DNA from: Variovorax sp. 54
GTDB lineage: Bacteria; Pseudomonadota; Gammaproteobacteria; Burkholderiales; Burkholderiaceae_C
NCBI RefSeq assembly: GCF_002754375.1
Contig: NZ_PEFF01000001.1
Location: 3,985,501 to 4,049,500 of the forward strand
Direction of reading: 5' to 3'
Length of the DNA: 64,000 bases
Numbering within the stretch: the stretch's first letter is position 1; every line of letters begins with the position of its first letter. The notes under the pieces are model-generated. The model ran no database searches. It was not told where the DNA came from and was given only the letters and a program-made list of their open reading frames with translations. A program made the translations under genes and the position numbers. This document shows positions 44,639-54,188 of the stretch, one piece after another.

Positions 44639-46090
44639 TCAATCCAACGCAGAGGGGCGCCGCGCGCCCCAGCCGCAGGCCTGGTCATACGCATGCCCCA
44701 GCCGCAGCACCTCGAGGTCCGCATGGATCGGCCCCGCCAGTTGCAGCCCCATCGGCAGCCCGCCGTCGCCGAAGCCCGCGCGCACGTTGAGCGTGGGCAG
44801 GCCCGCGAGCGTGAAGGGCGTGACGATCTCCATCCAGCGGTGGTAGGTGTCGCTCTTCACGCCGTTCACCTCGGCCGGCCAGTGCAGCTCGGCGTCGAAC
44901 GGGAACACCTGCGCGGTCGGCGCGAGCACGAAGTCGAAGCGCTCGAAGAGCTTGAGGAACGCGCGGTACACGTTCGAGCGGTAGAGCGAGGCCTGGTACA
45001 GCGAGGCGGCGTCGAGGTGGCGGCTTTGCTCGATCTCCCATTGCGCCTCGGGCTTGAGCTGGGCGAACAGCTTCGGGTCGCTGACATAGGCGCCGAGCTT
45101 GCCGCCCACCAGCAGTTGGCGCAGGCGCAGCCACGCGCTCCAGTTGTGCTCGCGCGGCACGTCGAGCGTGCAGGGCTCGACCTCGCAGCCGATGGTGCGG
45201 AAGGTGTCGAGCGCCTGTTCACCGAGTTCGCGCACGCCCGGTGCCAATGGCAGCTCGGGCCAGACGCTGCCGAGCCAGCCGATGCGCAGGCCCTTGCCGT
45301 CGCCGTCCAACTGCATGTCATCGGGCGAGGGCAGGGCGTGCGGCGACGACAGCGGCACGCGCGTGTCGAAGCCTGCCTGCACGGCCAGCAGCCGCGCGGC
45401 GTCTTCGACCGTGCGCGCCATCGGGCCTTCGCAGCCGAGTTGCTGGAAGAAGAGTTCCTGCTCCGGATCGCCGGGCACGCGTCCGCGCGAGGGGCGCATG
45501 CCGATCACGTTGTTGAAGGCGGCGGGGTTGCGCAGCGATCCCATCATGTCGCTGCCGTCGGCCACGGGCAGCATGCCCAGGGCCAGCGCGACGGCCGCGC
45601 CGCCGCTGCTGCCGCCCGCGCTGCGGTCGGGCGCGTAGGCGTTGCGCGTGGTGCCGAACACCGTGTTGTAGGTGTGCGAGCCGAGCCCGAACTCGGGCGT
45701 GTTGGTCTTGCCGATGACGACGGCGCCGGCCGCGCGCATGCGCGCGACGTGCAGGCTGTCGGTGCGCGCGGGCGAGCGCGGCGACAGCGGCGAGCCCATC
45801 GAGGTCGGCAGGCCGGCGGCGTGGCTCAGGTCTTTCACGGCCAGCGGAAAGCCGTGCATCCAGCCGCGCCGTTCGCCGCGCGCCAGTTCGGCGTCGCGCT
45901 CGTCGGCCTCGGCCAGCAGCTGCGCCGGGTCGCGCAGGGAGACGATGGCATTGAACTGCGGATTGAGCGCGTCGATGCGGGCGAGCGACGCCTGCATCAC
46001 CTCACGGCAGGACACGTCACGGGCCGCGATGCGGCGCGAAAGTTCGGTGGCGCTGAGGTCGGGCAAGTCTTGCAAGGCGTCGAAAGACAT
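44639..46090 (-). CDS. Amidase signature family enzyme
   Basis: A 483-residue amidase with the Ser-cisSer-Lys triad visible: Lys86 (LAVKDLSH), the Gly/Ser loop AGGSSGG near 159-164, and nucleophile Ser185 in DGSDMMGSLRNPA. It hydrolyses an amide in the cytoplasm; the substrate is unknown. The start is ATG 46090. It diverges from the LysR gene with a 61-nt gap and is probably under its control. Confidence 0.9.
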   Translation of the reverse strand: MSFDALQDLPDLSATELSRRIAARDVSCREVMQASLARIDALNPQFNAIVSLRDPAQLLAEADERDAELARGERRGWMHGFPLAVKDLSHAAGLPTSMGSPLSPRSPARTDSLHVARMRAAGAVVIGKTNTPEFGLGSHTYNTVFGTTRNAYAPDRSAGGSSGGAAVALALGMLPVADGSDMMGSLRNPAAFNNVIGMRPSRGRVPGDPEQELFFQQLGCEGPMARTVEDAARLLAVQAGFDTRVPLSSPHALPSPDDMQLDGDGKGLRIGWLGSVWPELPLAPGVRELGEQALDTFRTIGCEVEPCTLDVPREHNWSAWLRLRQLLVGGKLGAYVSDPKLFAQLKPEAQWEIEQSRHLDAASLYQASLYRSNVYRAFLKLFERFDFVLAPTAQVFPFDAELHWPAEVNGVKSDTYHRWMEIVTPFTLAGLPTLNVRAGFGDGGLPMGLQLAGPIHADLEVLRLGHAYDQACGWGARRPSALD

Positions 46091-46151
46091 GGCGAATGCG
46101 GGAAAAGGAGGGGGAGCCCAGTATGGCGCGGCGCTCGCATAATCGCCGCGT

Positions 46152-47141
46152 ATGGAAACAAAGTGGCTTGAAGACTTCATCAGCTTGGCGGAAACCCGCA
46201 GCTTCAGCCGCTCGGCCCAGTTGAGGCACGTGACACAGCCGGCGTTCTCGCGGCGCATCCAGGCGCTCGAAGGATGGGCCGGCACCGACCTGGTCGACCG
46301 CAGCTCGTACCCCACGCGTCTCACGCCCGCGGGCCAGACGCTCTACAGCCAGGCCATCGAGATGCTGCAGTCGCTGCAGAGCACGCGCGCCATGCTGCGC
46401 GGGCATTCGGCCGCGGGGCAAGACGTGATCGAAATTGCCGTGCCGCACACGCTGGCCTTCACCTTCTTTCCGTCGTGGGTCACCAGCCTGCGCGAGCACT
46501 TCGGGCCGATCAAGAGCCGGCTCATCGCGCTCAATGTGCATGACGCGGTGCTGCGTCTGGTTGAAGGCAGCTGCGACCTGCTGATTGCCTACCACCACCC
46601 CTCGCAGCCGCTGCAGCTCGATGCCAACAAGTACGAGATGGTCAGCCTCGGCGAGGAAACCGTGGCCCCCTGGGTCAAGGCCGATGCCGAGGGCGCACCG
46701 CGCTACCGGCTGCCGGGCCGCCCGGGCCAGCCGTTGCCCTACCTGGGCTATGCGCCGGGCGCGTACCTCGGGCGCGTGGTCGACCAGTTGCTGAAAGAGT
46801 CGGGCACCGCCATCCACCTCGACCGCGTCTACGAGACCGACATGGCCGAGGGCCTGAAAGCGATGGCGCTCGAAGGCCACGGCATCGCCTTCCTGCCGCA
46901 GAGCGCGGTGCGCAAGGAGGTCAAGGCGCGCAAGCTGGTGAGTGCGCTGCCGCCCGAGATCGACAGCCTCGAGGCCAAGATGGAAATCCGCGCCTACCGC
47001 GAGCGGCCCAGCGCACCGGTTCCGGTGAAGGCCGGCGCCGGCCGTTCGGCCGCGCGGGCGGGGTTGTCGGAAAGCATGCAGCCCAAGCGCACGGCCGACG
47101 CGCTCTGGTCGTACCTGGTCGGGACCCAGCCGCCGCACTGA
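46152..47141 (+). CDS. LysR regulator, HypT/QseD-like
   Basis: A 329-residue LysR protein. The N-terminus METKWLEDFISLAETRSFSRS and RHVTQPAFSRRIQALE follow E. coli HypT (YjiE), a methionine-oxidation-sensing hypochlorite regulator. The effector domain starts near residue 90. Gene order suggests that it controls the divergent amidase. Whether the redox function is kept cannot be seen from the sequence. Confidence 0.85.
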   Translation: METKWLEDFISLAETRSFSRSAQLRHVTQPAFSRRIQALEGWAGTDLVDRSSYPTRLTPAGQTLYSQAIEMLQSLQSTRAMLRGHSAAGQDVIEIAVPHTLAFTFFPSWVTSLREHFGPIKSRLIALNVHDAVLRLVEGSCDLLIAYHHPSQPLQLDANKYEMVSLGEETVAPWVKADAEGAPRYRLPGRPGQPLPYLGYAPGAYLGRVVDQLLKESGTAIHLDRVYETDMAEGLKAMALEGHGIAFLPQSAVRKEVKARKLVSALPPEIDSLEAKMEIRAYRERPSAPVPVKAGAGRSAARAGLSESMQPKRTADALWSYLVGTQPPH

Positions 47142-47523
47142 ACGAGCGTGAATGGTGGATGGATTTGTGCACTGCACAATCTATAAGCACCACGCATACG
47201 GCCCCCCGCAATCAGCATTGGCGGCCGGGCCGCGCCGCCACTACAGTCGCGGCAGTTTTTTTCGGCCATTGCACGCCGGGGATCGCCGGTAGCTGCTTCC
47301 GCCACGCACACAGCCGCTCCCACGCGGGCACAAAGGCTGCTTAGTGAAAGTCGGACAATGCGAAATGTCTGGATTGCACCAGGCTGGCGCCTCGATGGGC
47401 GCAGCCGGTGCGAGGCGGGCGGCGATGCCCGTGGGATGCACCGGGTTGGTCCGGGTATCCCGCAAAATGCGAGTGTCTAGAATTTCGTTCTATTTGTTTC
47501 AGTCACCCTCAGGAGCTTTTCGT
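47142..47523. other. Intergenic control region upstream of gltI
   Basis: 382 nt without a convincing gene. It holds a GTGCA-C-TGCAC palindrome at 47167-47177 and, at its end, the AGGAG ribosome site (47511-47515) of gltI. The gltI promoter should lie in the AT-richer last 80 nt. I see no riboswitch-like fold. Confidence 0.5.
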
Positions 47524-48423
47524 ATGAAAAAACAAGTATTGGCATTGGCTGTCGCAGCGCTCGCCACCAGCGGCGCCTTTGCACAGGCCAATGACACCCT
47601 GGCCAAGATCAAGGCCTCGGGCACCATCACCGAAGGCGTGCGTGAGTCCTCCGGCCTTTCGTACACGCTCGGCAATGGCCAGTACACCGGCTTCCACTAC
47701 GACGTCTGCGCCAACATCATCAAGGACCTCGAGAAGGCCGCCGGCAAGAAGCTCGAAGTCAAGTACCAGCCCGTGACCTCGCAGAACCGCATCCCCCTGG
47801 TGCAGAACGGCACCGTGGACATCGAGTGCGGCTCGACCACCAACAACGCCACCCGCCAGAAGGATGTGGCTTTCGGCGTGACCACCTACGTCGAAGAAAC
47901 CAAGATCGTCGTCAAGGCCAACTCGGGCATCAACTCGCTGGCCGACCTGAAGGACAAGACGGTTGCCACCACCACCGGCACCACGCCGCTGCAGACCGTG
48001 CGCAAGCAAAAGCGCGCCGAGAACCTGACCTTCAAGGAGGTCTACGGCAAGGACCACTCCGACAGCTTCCTGCTGCTGGAAACCGGCCGTGCCGACGCCT
48101 TCGTGATGGACGGTTCCATCCTGGCTGCCCTGGCCGCCAAGTCGAAGTCGCCCAAGGACTACAAGATCCTGAACGACGTGCTGGCCGTGGAACCCATCGC
48201 CATCATGATCCGCAAGGACGACCCGGCTTTCAAGAAGGCCGTGGACGACAGCATCAAGGCACAGGCCAAGTCGGGCGAGCTGACCAAGCTGTACGACAAG
48301 TGGTTCCTCAAGCCGATTCCCCCGGCCAACGTGACCATCAACCTGCCGCTCGGCGAAGCCACCAAGAACGCGTGGGCCAACCCGAACGACAAGCCCGCCG
48401 AAGAGTACGTCACCAAGGAATAA
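47524..48423 (+). CDS. gltI: Glutamate/aspartate ABC transporter substrate-binding protein
   Basis: A 299-residue secreted protein. A signal peptide (MKKQVLALAVAALATSGAFAQ) is followed by a periplasmic amino-acid-binding fold with ITEGVRESSGLSYTLGNGQ, YDVCANII and VDIECGSTTNNATRQK, closely matching GltI of dicarboxylic amino-acid importers. ATG 47524 has AGGAG 8 nt upstream. A hairpin after the gene should make its mRNA more abundant than that of the permeases. Confidence 0.93.
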   Translation: MKKQVLALAVAALATSGAFAQANDTLAKIKASGTITEGVRESSGLSYTLGNGQYTGFHYDVCANIIKDLEKAAGKKLEVKYQPVTSQNRIPLVQNGTVDIECGSTTNNATRQKDVAFGVTTYVEETKIVVKANSGINSLADLKDKTVATTTGTTPLQTVRKQKRAENLTFKEVYGKDHSDSFLLLETGRADAFVMDGSILAALAAKSKSPKDYKILNDVLAVEPIAIMIRKDDPAFKKAVDDSIKAQAKSGELTKLYDKWFLKPIPPANVTINLPLGEATKNAWANPNDKPAEEYVTKE

Positions 48424-48445
48424 GCGCGCGTCGCTGCGTGAATGG

Positions 48446-48478
48446 ACGCCCACCTTTCACGGTGGGCGTTTCTTTTCA
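48446..48478 (+). terminator. Attenuator hairpin between gltI and gltJ
   Basis: ACGCCCACC (48446-48454) and GGTGGGCGT (48461-48469) form a perfect 9-bp stem with a 6-nt loop, then TTCTTTTC. It is a typical partial terminator behind a binding-protein gene. Confidence 0.75.
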
Positions 48479-48519
48479 AGGGACGGTATTTCGAAAAGAA
48501 GCTGAAGGAGTAAACACAC

Positions 48520-49248
48520 ATGGGAAACTGGGATTGGCAGGTCTTCCTGCAAGACCCCGGGGGGGAATATCCGAGCTACCTGCAATGGATGCTCTCGGCC
48601 TGGGGCTGGACGGTGTCGGTCGCGCTGCTGGCGCTGATCGTCGCGCTGGTGCTCGGCTCGCTGGTCGGCATCATTCGCACGCTGCCCGACAGTCCGTGGC
48701 TCGTGCGCTTCGGCAATGCATGGGTGGAGCTCTTTCGCAACATTCCGCTGCTGGTTCAGATCTTCCTCTGGTACCACGTGATTCCGGCGCTCATCCCCGT
48801 GATGAAGGGCGTGCCGAGCTTCATCCTCGTGGTGCTGGCGCTGGGCTTCTTCACTTCGGCGCGTATCGCCGAGCAGGTGCGCTCCGGCATCCAGGCGCTG
48901 CCCAAGGGCCAGCGCTACGCGGGCATGGCGGTGGGTTTCACCACGCCGCAGTACTACCGCTACGTGATCCTGCCGATGGCGTACCGCATCATCATCCCGC
49001 CGCTCACGAGCGAGACGATGAACATCTTCAAGAATTCGTCCGTCGCGTTCGCCGTGTCGGTCACCGAACTCACCATGTTCGCCATGCAGGCGCAGGAAGA
49101 AACCTCGCGCGGCATCGAGGTCTACCTGGCGGTGACGGCGTGCTACGTGGTGTCGGCGCTCATCATCAACCGCCTCATGGCATTCATCGAGAAGAAGACC
49201 CGCGTGCCGGGCTTCATCGTCTCGGCCAGCGGCGGCGGAGGACACTGA
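48520..49248 (+). CDS. gltJ: Glutamate/aspartate ABC transporter permease
   Basis: A 242-residue permease with the RNIPLLVQIFLWYHVIP segment, ARIAEQVRSGIQALPKGQ (the EAA loop that contacts the ATPase) and about five membrane helices, as in GltJ/HisM-type subunits. It follows the attenuator and overlaps nearly end to end with gltK (1-nt gap). AAGGAG lies upstream. Confidence 0.92.
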   Translation: MGNWDWQVFLQDPGGEYPSYLQWMLSAWGWTVSVALLALIVALVLGSLVGIIRTLPDSPWLVRFGNAWVELFRNIPLLVQIFLWYHVIPALIPVMKGVPSFILVVLALGFFTSARIAEQVRSGIQALPKGQRYAGMAVGFTTPQYYRYVILPMAYRIIIPPLTSETMNIFKNSSVAFAVSVTELTMFAMQAQEETSRGIEVYLAVTACYVVSALIINRLMAFIEKKTRVPGFIVSASGGGGH

Positions 49249-49249
49249 C

Positions 49250-49939
49250 ATGATGAATCTCGACCTGTCCTTCTACAACTGGGACGTCATCAGCAACTTC
49301 GTCATCAAGGGCTTCTACTTCAGCATCATGCTGACGGTGGTGGCCACGATCGGCGGCGTGATCTTCGGCACGATCCTGGCGCTCATGCGCCTGTCGGGCA
49401 AGAAGTGGCTCGATACGCCCGCGGCCATCTACGTCAACGGCATGCGAAGCATCCCGCTGGTGATGGTGATCCTGTGGTTCTTCCTGCTGGTGCCGGCGTC
49501 GTTCTATTCGCTGTTCGGTTCGCTCGGCTCGAACTACCGCTCGGAAATTTCGGCGGTGATCACCTTCGTTGCGTTCGAAGCTGCCTACTTCTCCGAGATC
49601 ATGCGCGCGGGCATCCAGTCGATCCCGCGCGGCCAGGTGAACGCAGGCCAGGCCGTGGGCATGACCTACGGCCAGAACATGCGCCTCGTGGTGCTGCCGC
49701 AGGCCTTCCGCAACATGCTGCCGGTGCTGCTCACGCAGACCATCATCCTGTTCCAGGACACCTCGCTGGTCTACGCCATCGGCGCCTACGACATGCTCAA
49801 GGGCTTCGAAACGGCGGGCAAGAACTTCGGTCGTCCGATCGAGGCCTACCTGCTCGCGGCGGTCGTGTACTTCGTCATGTGCTACGCCCTTTCCTGGCTG
49901 GTGAAACGCCTGCACAAGAAAATCGCCATCATTCGCTGA
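49250..49939 (+). CDS. gltK: Glutamate/aspartate ABC transporter permease
   Basis: A 229-residue permease of the same family with YVNGMRSIPLVMVILWFFLL and the EAA loop AAYFSEIMRAGIQSIPRGQ. It pairs with GltJ to form the membrane channel. ATG 49250 is adjacent to the gltJ stop; ATG 49253 is a second option. Confidence 0.92.
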   Translation: MMNLDLSFYNWDVISNFVIKGFYFSIMLTVVATIGGVIFGTILALMRLSGKKWLDTPAAIYVNGMRSIPLVMVILWFFLLVPASFYSLFGSLGSNYRSEISAVITFVAFEAAYFSEIMRAGIQSIPRGQVNAGQAVGMTYGQNMRLVVLPQAFRNMLPVLLTQTIILFQDTSLVYAIGAYDMLKGFETAGKNFGRPIEAYLLAAVVYFVMCYALSWLVKRLHKKIAIIR

Positions 49940-49972
49940 TCGAGTTGGCTGAACTGAACCGGAGAGAAACAA

Positions 49973-50722
49973 ATGTCCGAAAAAATGATTGAAATCAAGA
50001 ACGTCTCCAAGTGGTACGGCCCGGTGCAGGTGCTCAACGACTGCTCGGTGAACATCTCCAAGGGCGACGTGGTGGTGGTGTGCGGCCCGTCGGGTTCCGG
50101 CAAGTCCACGCTCATCAAGACCGTGAACGCGCTCGAGCCTTTCCAGAAGGGCGAGATCACCGTCAACGGCATTCCGCTGCACGACCCCAAGACCAACCTG
50201 CCCAAGCTGCGCTCCAAGGTCGGCATGGTGTTCCAGCACTTCGAGTTGTTCCCGCACCTGTCGGTGACCGAGAACCTCACGATCGCGCAGATCAAGGTGC
50301 TGGGCCGCACCGCGGACGAAGCCAAGGTGCGTGGCCTGAAGATGCTCGACCGCGTGGGCCTCATGGCGCACAAGGACAAGTTCCCGGGCCAGCTGTCGGG
50401 CGGCCAGCAGCAGCGCGTGGCGATTGCCCGTGCGCTGTCGATGGACCCGATCGTCATGCTGTTCGACGAACCCACCTCGGCGCTCGACCCCGAAATGGTC
50501 GGCGAAGTGCTCGACGTGATGGTGGCCCTGGCCAAGGAAGGCATGACCATGATGGTCGTCACGCACGAAATGGCTTTTGCCCGCAAGGTCGCGAGCCGCG
50601 TGATCTTCATCGACGTGGGCGGCAAGATCCTGGAAGACTGCCCGAAGGACGAGTTCTTCAACCACCCGGAAAACCGTCAGCCGCGCACCAAGGACTTCCT
50701 CAACAAGATCCTGCAGCACTGA
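49973..50722 (+). CDS. gltL: Glutamate/aspartate ABC transporter ATPase
   Basis: A 249-residue ATPase with Walker [10 protein letters not shown] near residue 39, [16 protein letters not shown] (Q-loop), signature [15 protein letters not shown], Walker [15 protein letters not shown] and the H-loop in VVTHEM. It closes the glt operon. A strong terminator follows 25 nt after the stop. Confidence 0.94.
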   Translation: MSEKMIEIKNVSKWYGPVQVLNDCSVNISKGDVVVVCGPSGSGKSTLIKTVNALEPFQKGEITVNGIPLHDPKTNLPKLRSKVGMVFQHFELFPHLSVTENLTIAQIKVLGRTADEAKVRGLKMLDRVGLMAHKDKFPGQLSGGQQQRVAIARALSMDPIVMLFDEPTSALDPEMVGEVLDVMVALAKEGMTMMVVTHEMAFARKVASRVIFIDVGGKILEDCPKDEFFNHPENRQPRTKDFLNKILQH

Positions 50723-50746
50723 TTCGCTGCGGCGCTCAAAGCACAA

Positions 50747-50776
50747 AGCCACGCTGTCCGCAGCGTGGCTTTTTTC
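50747..50776 (+). terminator. Rho-independent terminator of the glt operon
   Basis: AGCCACGCTG (50747-50756) and CAGCGTGGCT (50761-50770) form a perfect 10-bp stem with a TCCG loop, followed by TTTTTC. It may also serve the convergent nucleoside hydrolase gene, whose 5' side reads the same stem. Confidence 0.92.
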
Positions 50777-50791
50777 ATGGGCGCGCCGTGT

Positions 50792-51739
50792 TCAGGGCAG
50801 CCGCGCGATGTGCTCCGTCAGCAGGTCGAAGAAGCCCTGTGCATCGCCGTCGACGATCCACTGCACGTTGGCGGGCCGCTTCAGGCTGCCGTGCCAGTCG
50901 GCCACGGTCTGGCCGAAGCCCATGCCTTCGCGGCTGTCGATCTCGACGTGGATGCGGCGGCCCTGGAACAGGTCGGGGCGCAGCAGGTAGGCCGTGACGG
51001 TGGCGTCGTGCACCGGGCCGCCCGGCATGCCGTAGTGCGCCATCTCCTGCGGCGCGTAGGCGTCGAGGATGTCGGCAATGATCGCGCCGGCTCGGTTGCC
51101 CAGCTGGCGCAGCCGCGCGATGCGCGCGTCGCTCGTGAGGATCTTGTGCGTCACGTCCAGCGGCAGCATCGTGATCGGCACGCCGCATTGCAGCACCGCC
51201 TCGGCCGCGTGCGGGTCGGCGAACACGTTGAACTCCGCCACCGGCGTGATGTTGCCGCCGTTGAAGTGCGCGCCGGCCATGAGCACCAGCTCGCGCAGGC
51301 CGCGCACGATGTCGGGCGCCTGTTCGAGCGCCAGCGCGAGGTTGGTCTGCGGGCCGAGCATGGCGAGCGTCACGCTGTGCTCGGGCGCGGCGCGCAGCGT
51401 GCGAACAAGGTAGTCGACGGCACTGCCTTCGGCCAGCGGCATGGCAGGGTCGTGCACGGCCACGCCCGTGAGGCCTTCGCGGCCGTGGATGTTGGCGGCG
51501 TAGATGGGCGTGCGCTGCAGGGGCCGCTCGGCACCCGCATAGACCGGAAGCTCCGGCCGTCCGGCCCATTCGCAGGCCAGGCGCGCGTTGCGCGAGGTCT
51601 TGGCCAGGGGGACATTGCCTGCCACCGTGGTCAGCGCCTGAATCGCCAGTGATTCGGGCGCCGCCAGGGCAAACAGCAGCGCGATCATGTCGTCCGCGCC
51701 GGGGTCCGTGTCGATGATCAGGGTGGTGGGATGCAGCAT
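50792..51739 (-). CDS. Inosine-uridine-preferring nucleoside hydrolase family protein
   Basis: A 315-residue nucleoside hydrolase. The calcium/ribose-binding motif IIDTDPGADD (Asp10, Asp12, Asp16, Asp17) is visible, as is the active-site His in GGPVHDA near residue 236. It splits ribonucleosides into base and ribose. It is the last gene of the minus-strand TRAP unit, 72 nt after dctP. The start is ATG 51739. This pairing suggests that the TRAP importer brings in a nucleoside or a nucleoside-derived acid. Confidence 0.9.
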   Translation of the reverse strand: MLHPTTLIIDTDPGADDMIALLFALAAPESLAIQALTTVAGNVPLAKTSRNARLACEWAGRPELPVYAGAERPLQRTPIYAANIHGREGLTGVAVHDPAMPLAEGSAVDYLVRTLRAAPEHSVTLAMLGPQTNLALALEQAPDIVRGLRELVLMAGAHFNGGNITPVAEFNVFADPHAAEAVLQCGVPITMLPLDVTHKILTSDARIARLRQLGNRAGAIIADILDAYAPQEMAHYGMPGGPVHDATVTAYLLRPDLFQGRRIHVEIDSREGMGFGQTVADWHGSLKRPANVQWIVDGDAQGFFDLLTEHIARLP

Positions 51740-51811
51740 GGCGACATTGTCGCGATCGTCACCACCACCCGTCACCCCGATGCACGGGGAAGAAAGGAAC
51801 GCGAGGCTTGC

Positions 51812-52849
51812 TTACTTCGCGCGGGCCGCGATGGCCTTCTCGGCCTTCGCCACCAGGTCGGTGCCGACGGTCGACTTCCACTTGTCGTACACCGGGCGCG
51901 TGGCCTTCACGAAGGCGTCGCGCTCGGCCGGCGTGAGGTTGGTCACCGTCACACCCATGGCCGCGATGTCTTTCAGCACGGGCTTGTCGGCTTCCACCAG
52001 GCCCTTGCGCGCGATGGCGATTTCCTGCTTGCCGGCGTCGAGCGCGGCCTGGCGCACGATGGCCTGGTCGGCCGGCGTCCACGAGGCCCAGATTTCCTTG
52101 TTCACGACGAACACCAGCGGGTCGGCCACGTAGCCCCAGGTGGTGACGAACTTCTGGCCCACCGTGTGCATCTTGAGCACGGTGAACAGGAACAGCGGGT
52201 TCTCCTGGCCGTCGACCGCGCCGCTGGCCAGCGCGGGCTGCGCGTCGGCCCAGCTCATCTGCGTGGGGTTGGCGCCCAGCGCGGTGAGCATGTCGGAGTA
52301 GATGGGCGAGCCGACCACGCGGATCTTCATGCCCTTGATGTCGGCCGGCGACTTGATCGCCCGCTTCGAGTTGGTGATTTCGCGGAAGCCATTCTCGCCC
52401 CAGGCAAGCGGCACCACGCCGGCCTTGTCGAGCGTCTTGAACATGTCCTTGCCCACTTCACCTTGCGTGAGCGCGTCGATGGCCGCGTAGTCGGGCATCA
52501 GGAAGGGCATGGAGAACAGGTTGAGCTGCTTCACCTGCGGCGACCAGTTGATGGTCGAGCCCACGGCCATGTCGATCACGCCCTGGCGCAGTGCGCTGAA
52601 CTCGCGCGTCTGGTCGCCTTGAATCAGCGACACGCCCGGGTACAGCTTGATGTTGATGCGGCCCTGGGTGCGCTCCTTCACGAGGTCGGCCCAGATCTTT
52701 CCGGCCTGGCCCCACGGCGTGGGCGGGCCCAGCACCAGCGACATCTTGTACTCGGGCTTGTAGGCGGCCTGCGCCATTGCGCCGGTCGAGAACAGGCCGA
52801 GCGTGGCGGCCACAGCGGCAAGGCCGAGCAGGGTGCGGCGGAATTTCAT
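51812..52849 (-). CDS. TRAP transporter solute-binding protein (second system)
   Basis: A 345-residue secreted protein with a signal peptide of about 26 residues ending AMAQA, then YKMSLVLGPPTPWGQAG and the KIRVVGSPIYSDMLTALGANPTQMSWADAQPAL block with the carboxylate-binding Arg. It is the periplasmic receptor of the second TRAP importer. It lies 40 nt after dctM and before the nucleoside hydrolase gene on the same strand. Confidence 0.9.
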   Translation of the reverse strand: MKFRRTLLGLAAVAATLGLFSTGAMAQAAYKPEYKMSLVLGPPTPWGQAGKIWADLVKERTQGRINIKLYPGVSLIQGDQTREFSALRQGVIDMAVGSTINWSPQVKQLNLFSMPFLMPDYAAIDALTQGEVGKDMFKTLDKAGVVPLAWGENGFREITNSKRAIKSPADIKGMKIRVVGSPIYSDMLTALGANPTQMSWADAQPALASGAVDGQENPLFLFTVLKMHTVGQKFVTTWGYVADPLVFVVNKEIWASWTPADQAIVRQAALDAGKQEIAIARKGLVEADKPVLKDIAAMGVTVTNLTPAERDAFVKATRPVYDKWKSTVGTDLVAKAEKAIAARAK

Positions 52850-52889
52850 GAGAGAGGTCTCCTCTTGGTCTGTCGATGGAACGAAAAAA

Positions 52890-54188
52890 TCAGTAGCCCA
52901 GCTTGCGGGGCAGCCAGAGCGCGAGTTCGGGGAAGGCGATCACCAGCACCATCACCACGAACATCGAGAACAGCATCCAGCCCACCCACTGCACGGTTTC
53001 TTCCATGCGCACCTTGGCGATGCGGCACGAGACCATGAGGTTGACGGCCAGCGGCGGCGTGAACTGGCCCAGCGCCACCTTCAGCGTGAGGATCACGCCG
53101 AACCACACCGGGTCCCACTTGTAGTGCTGCACGATGGGCAGCAGCAGCGGCACGAAGATCAGGAAGATCGACACGCCGTCCAGGAACATGCCCACGGTGA
53201 TGAGCAGCAGGATCAGCAGCGCCAGGATGCCGTACTCGCCCAGGCCCGAATTCACGATGGCCTGCGTCACCGGATCGATGATGCCCAGCGTCGAGAGCGA
53301 GTACGCGAAGATGCCCGCCAGCGACACCACCAGCAGGATCACCGCCGACAGCTCGCCCGACTCGCGCAAGATCACGAACAGGTCGCGCACCTTGATGGTC
53401 CGGTGGATGCACATGCCCACGAACAGGCCGTAGAACACCGCCACCACGGCCGCTTCGGTGGGCGTGAACCAGCCCGCGCGCATGCCGCCCAGAATCAGCA
53501 CCGGCGCCGCCAGGCCCCAGATCGCTTCGCGAAAGCTCTTCCAGAACGGCGGGCGCGGCAGCGTCGATTCGAGCGCGCCCATCTTGTGCTTGCGCGCCAG
53601 CCACACGGCCGGAATCATCAGCGCCAGGCCGGCCATGATGCCGGGGATCATGCCGGCCGCGAACAACGCCGGCACCGAGGCGCCGGGCACCAGCACCGAG
53701 TACACGATGAACGCGACCGAGGGCGGAATCAAAATGTCGGTGGCCGCCGCGGCGCCCACCACGCTGGCCGAGAAGGCCGGCGGATAACCGGCACGGCTCA
53801 TGGCCGCGATCATCACCGCGCCCACGGCGGCGGCGTTGGCCGGGCCCGAGCCCGAGATGCCGCCCAGGAACATCGCCACGGCAATCGCCACCAGCGGCAG
53901 CATGCCGGGGCCGCGACCCACGATGGCAATGGCAAAGTTGACGAGGCGCAGCGCCACGCCCGAGCGGTCGAAGATGGAGCCGACCAGCACGAACATCGGA
54001 ATCGCCAGCAGCGGGTACTTGCCCAGGCCGGCGTAGAAGTTCTGCGGCACGGCCAGCAGGCCGAACCACTGGGCGTCGGCGTTGGCCAGCGCAATGCAGG
54101 CCGCGCCCGCCAGGCCGAGCGCGGCGCCGATGGGCACGCCCACCAGCATCATCACGACGAAGGCGACGAAGAGCAGGGTGGCGATCAC
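52890..54188 (-). CDS. TRAP transporter large permease (second system)
   Basis: A 432-residue DctM-type channel protein with about 12 helices, LLAIPMFVLVGSIFDRSG and GGISGSGPANAAAVGAVM. Its first codons overlap the end of the dctQ gene by 4 nt, so the two subunits are co-translated. It partners the small permease encoded just upstream on the minus strand. Confidence 0.92.
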   Translation of the reverse strand: MIATLLFVAFVVMMLVGVPIGAALGLAGAACIALANADAQWFGLLAVPQNFYAGLGKYPLLAIPMFVLVGSIFDRSGVALRLVNFAIAIVGRGPGMLPLVAIAVAMFLGGISGSGPANAAAVGAVMIAAMSRAGYPPAFSASVVGAAAATDILIPPSVAFIVYSVLVPGASVPALFAAGMIPGIMAGLALMIPAVWLARKHKMGALESTLPRPPFWKSFREAIWGLAAPVLILGGMRAGWFTPTEAAVVAVFYGLFVGMCIHRTIKVRDLFVILRESGELSAVILLVVSLAGIFAYSLSTLGIIDPVTQAIVNSGLGEYGILALLILLLITVGMFLDGVSIFLIFVPLLLPIVQHYKWDPVWFGVILTLKVALGQFTPPLAVNLMVSCRIAKVRMEETVQWVGWMLFSMFVVMVLVIAFPELALWLPRKLGY

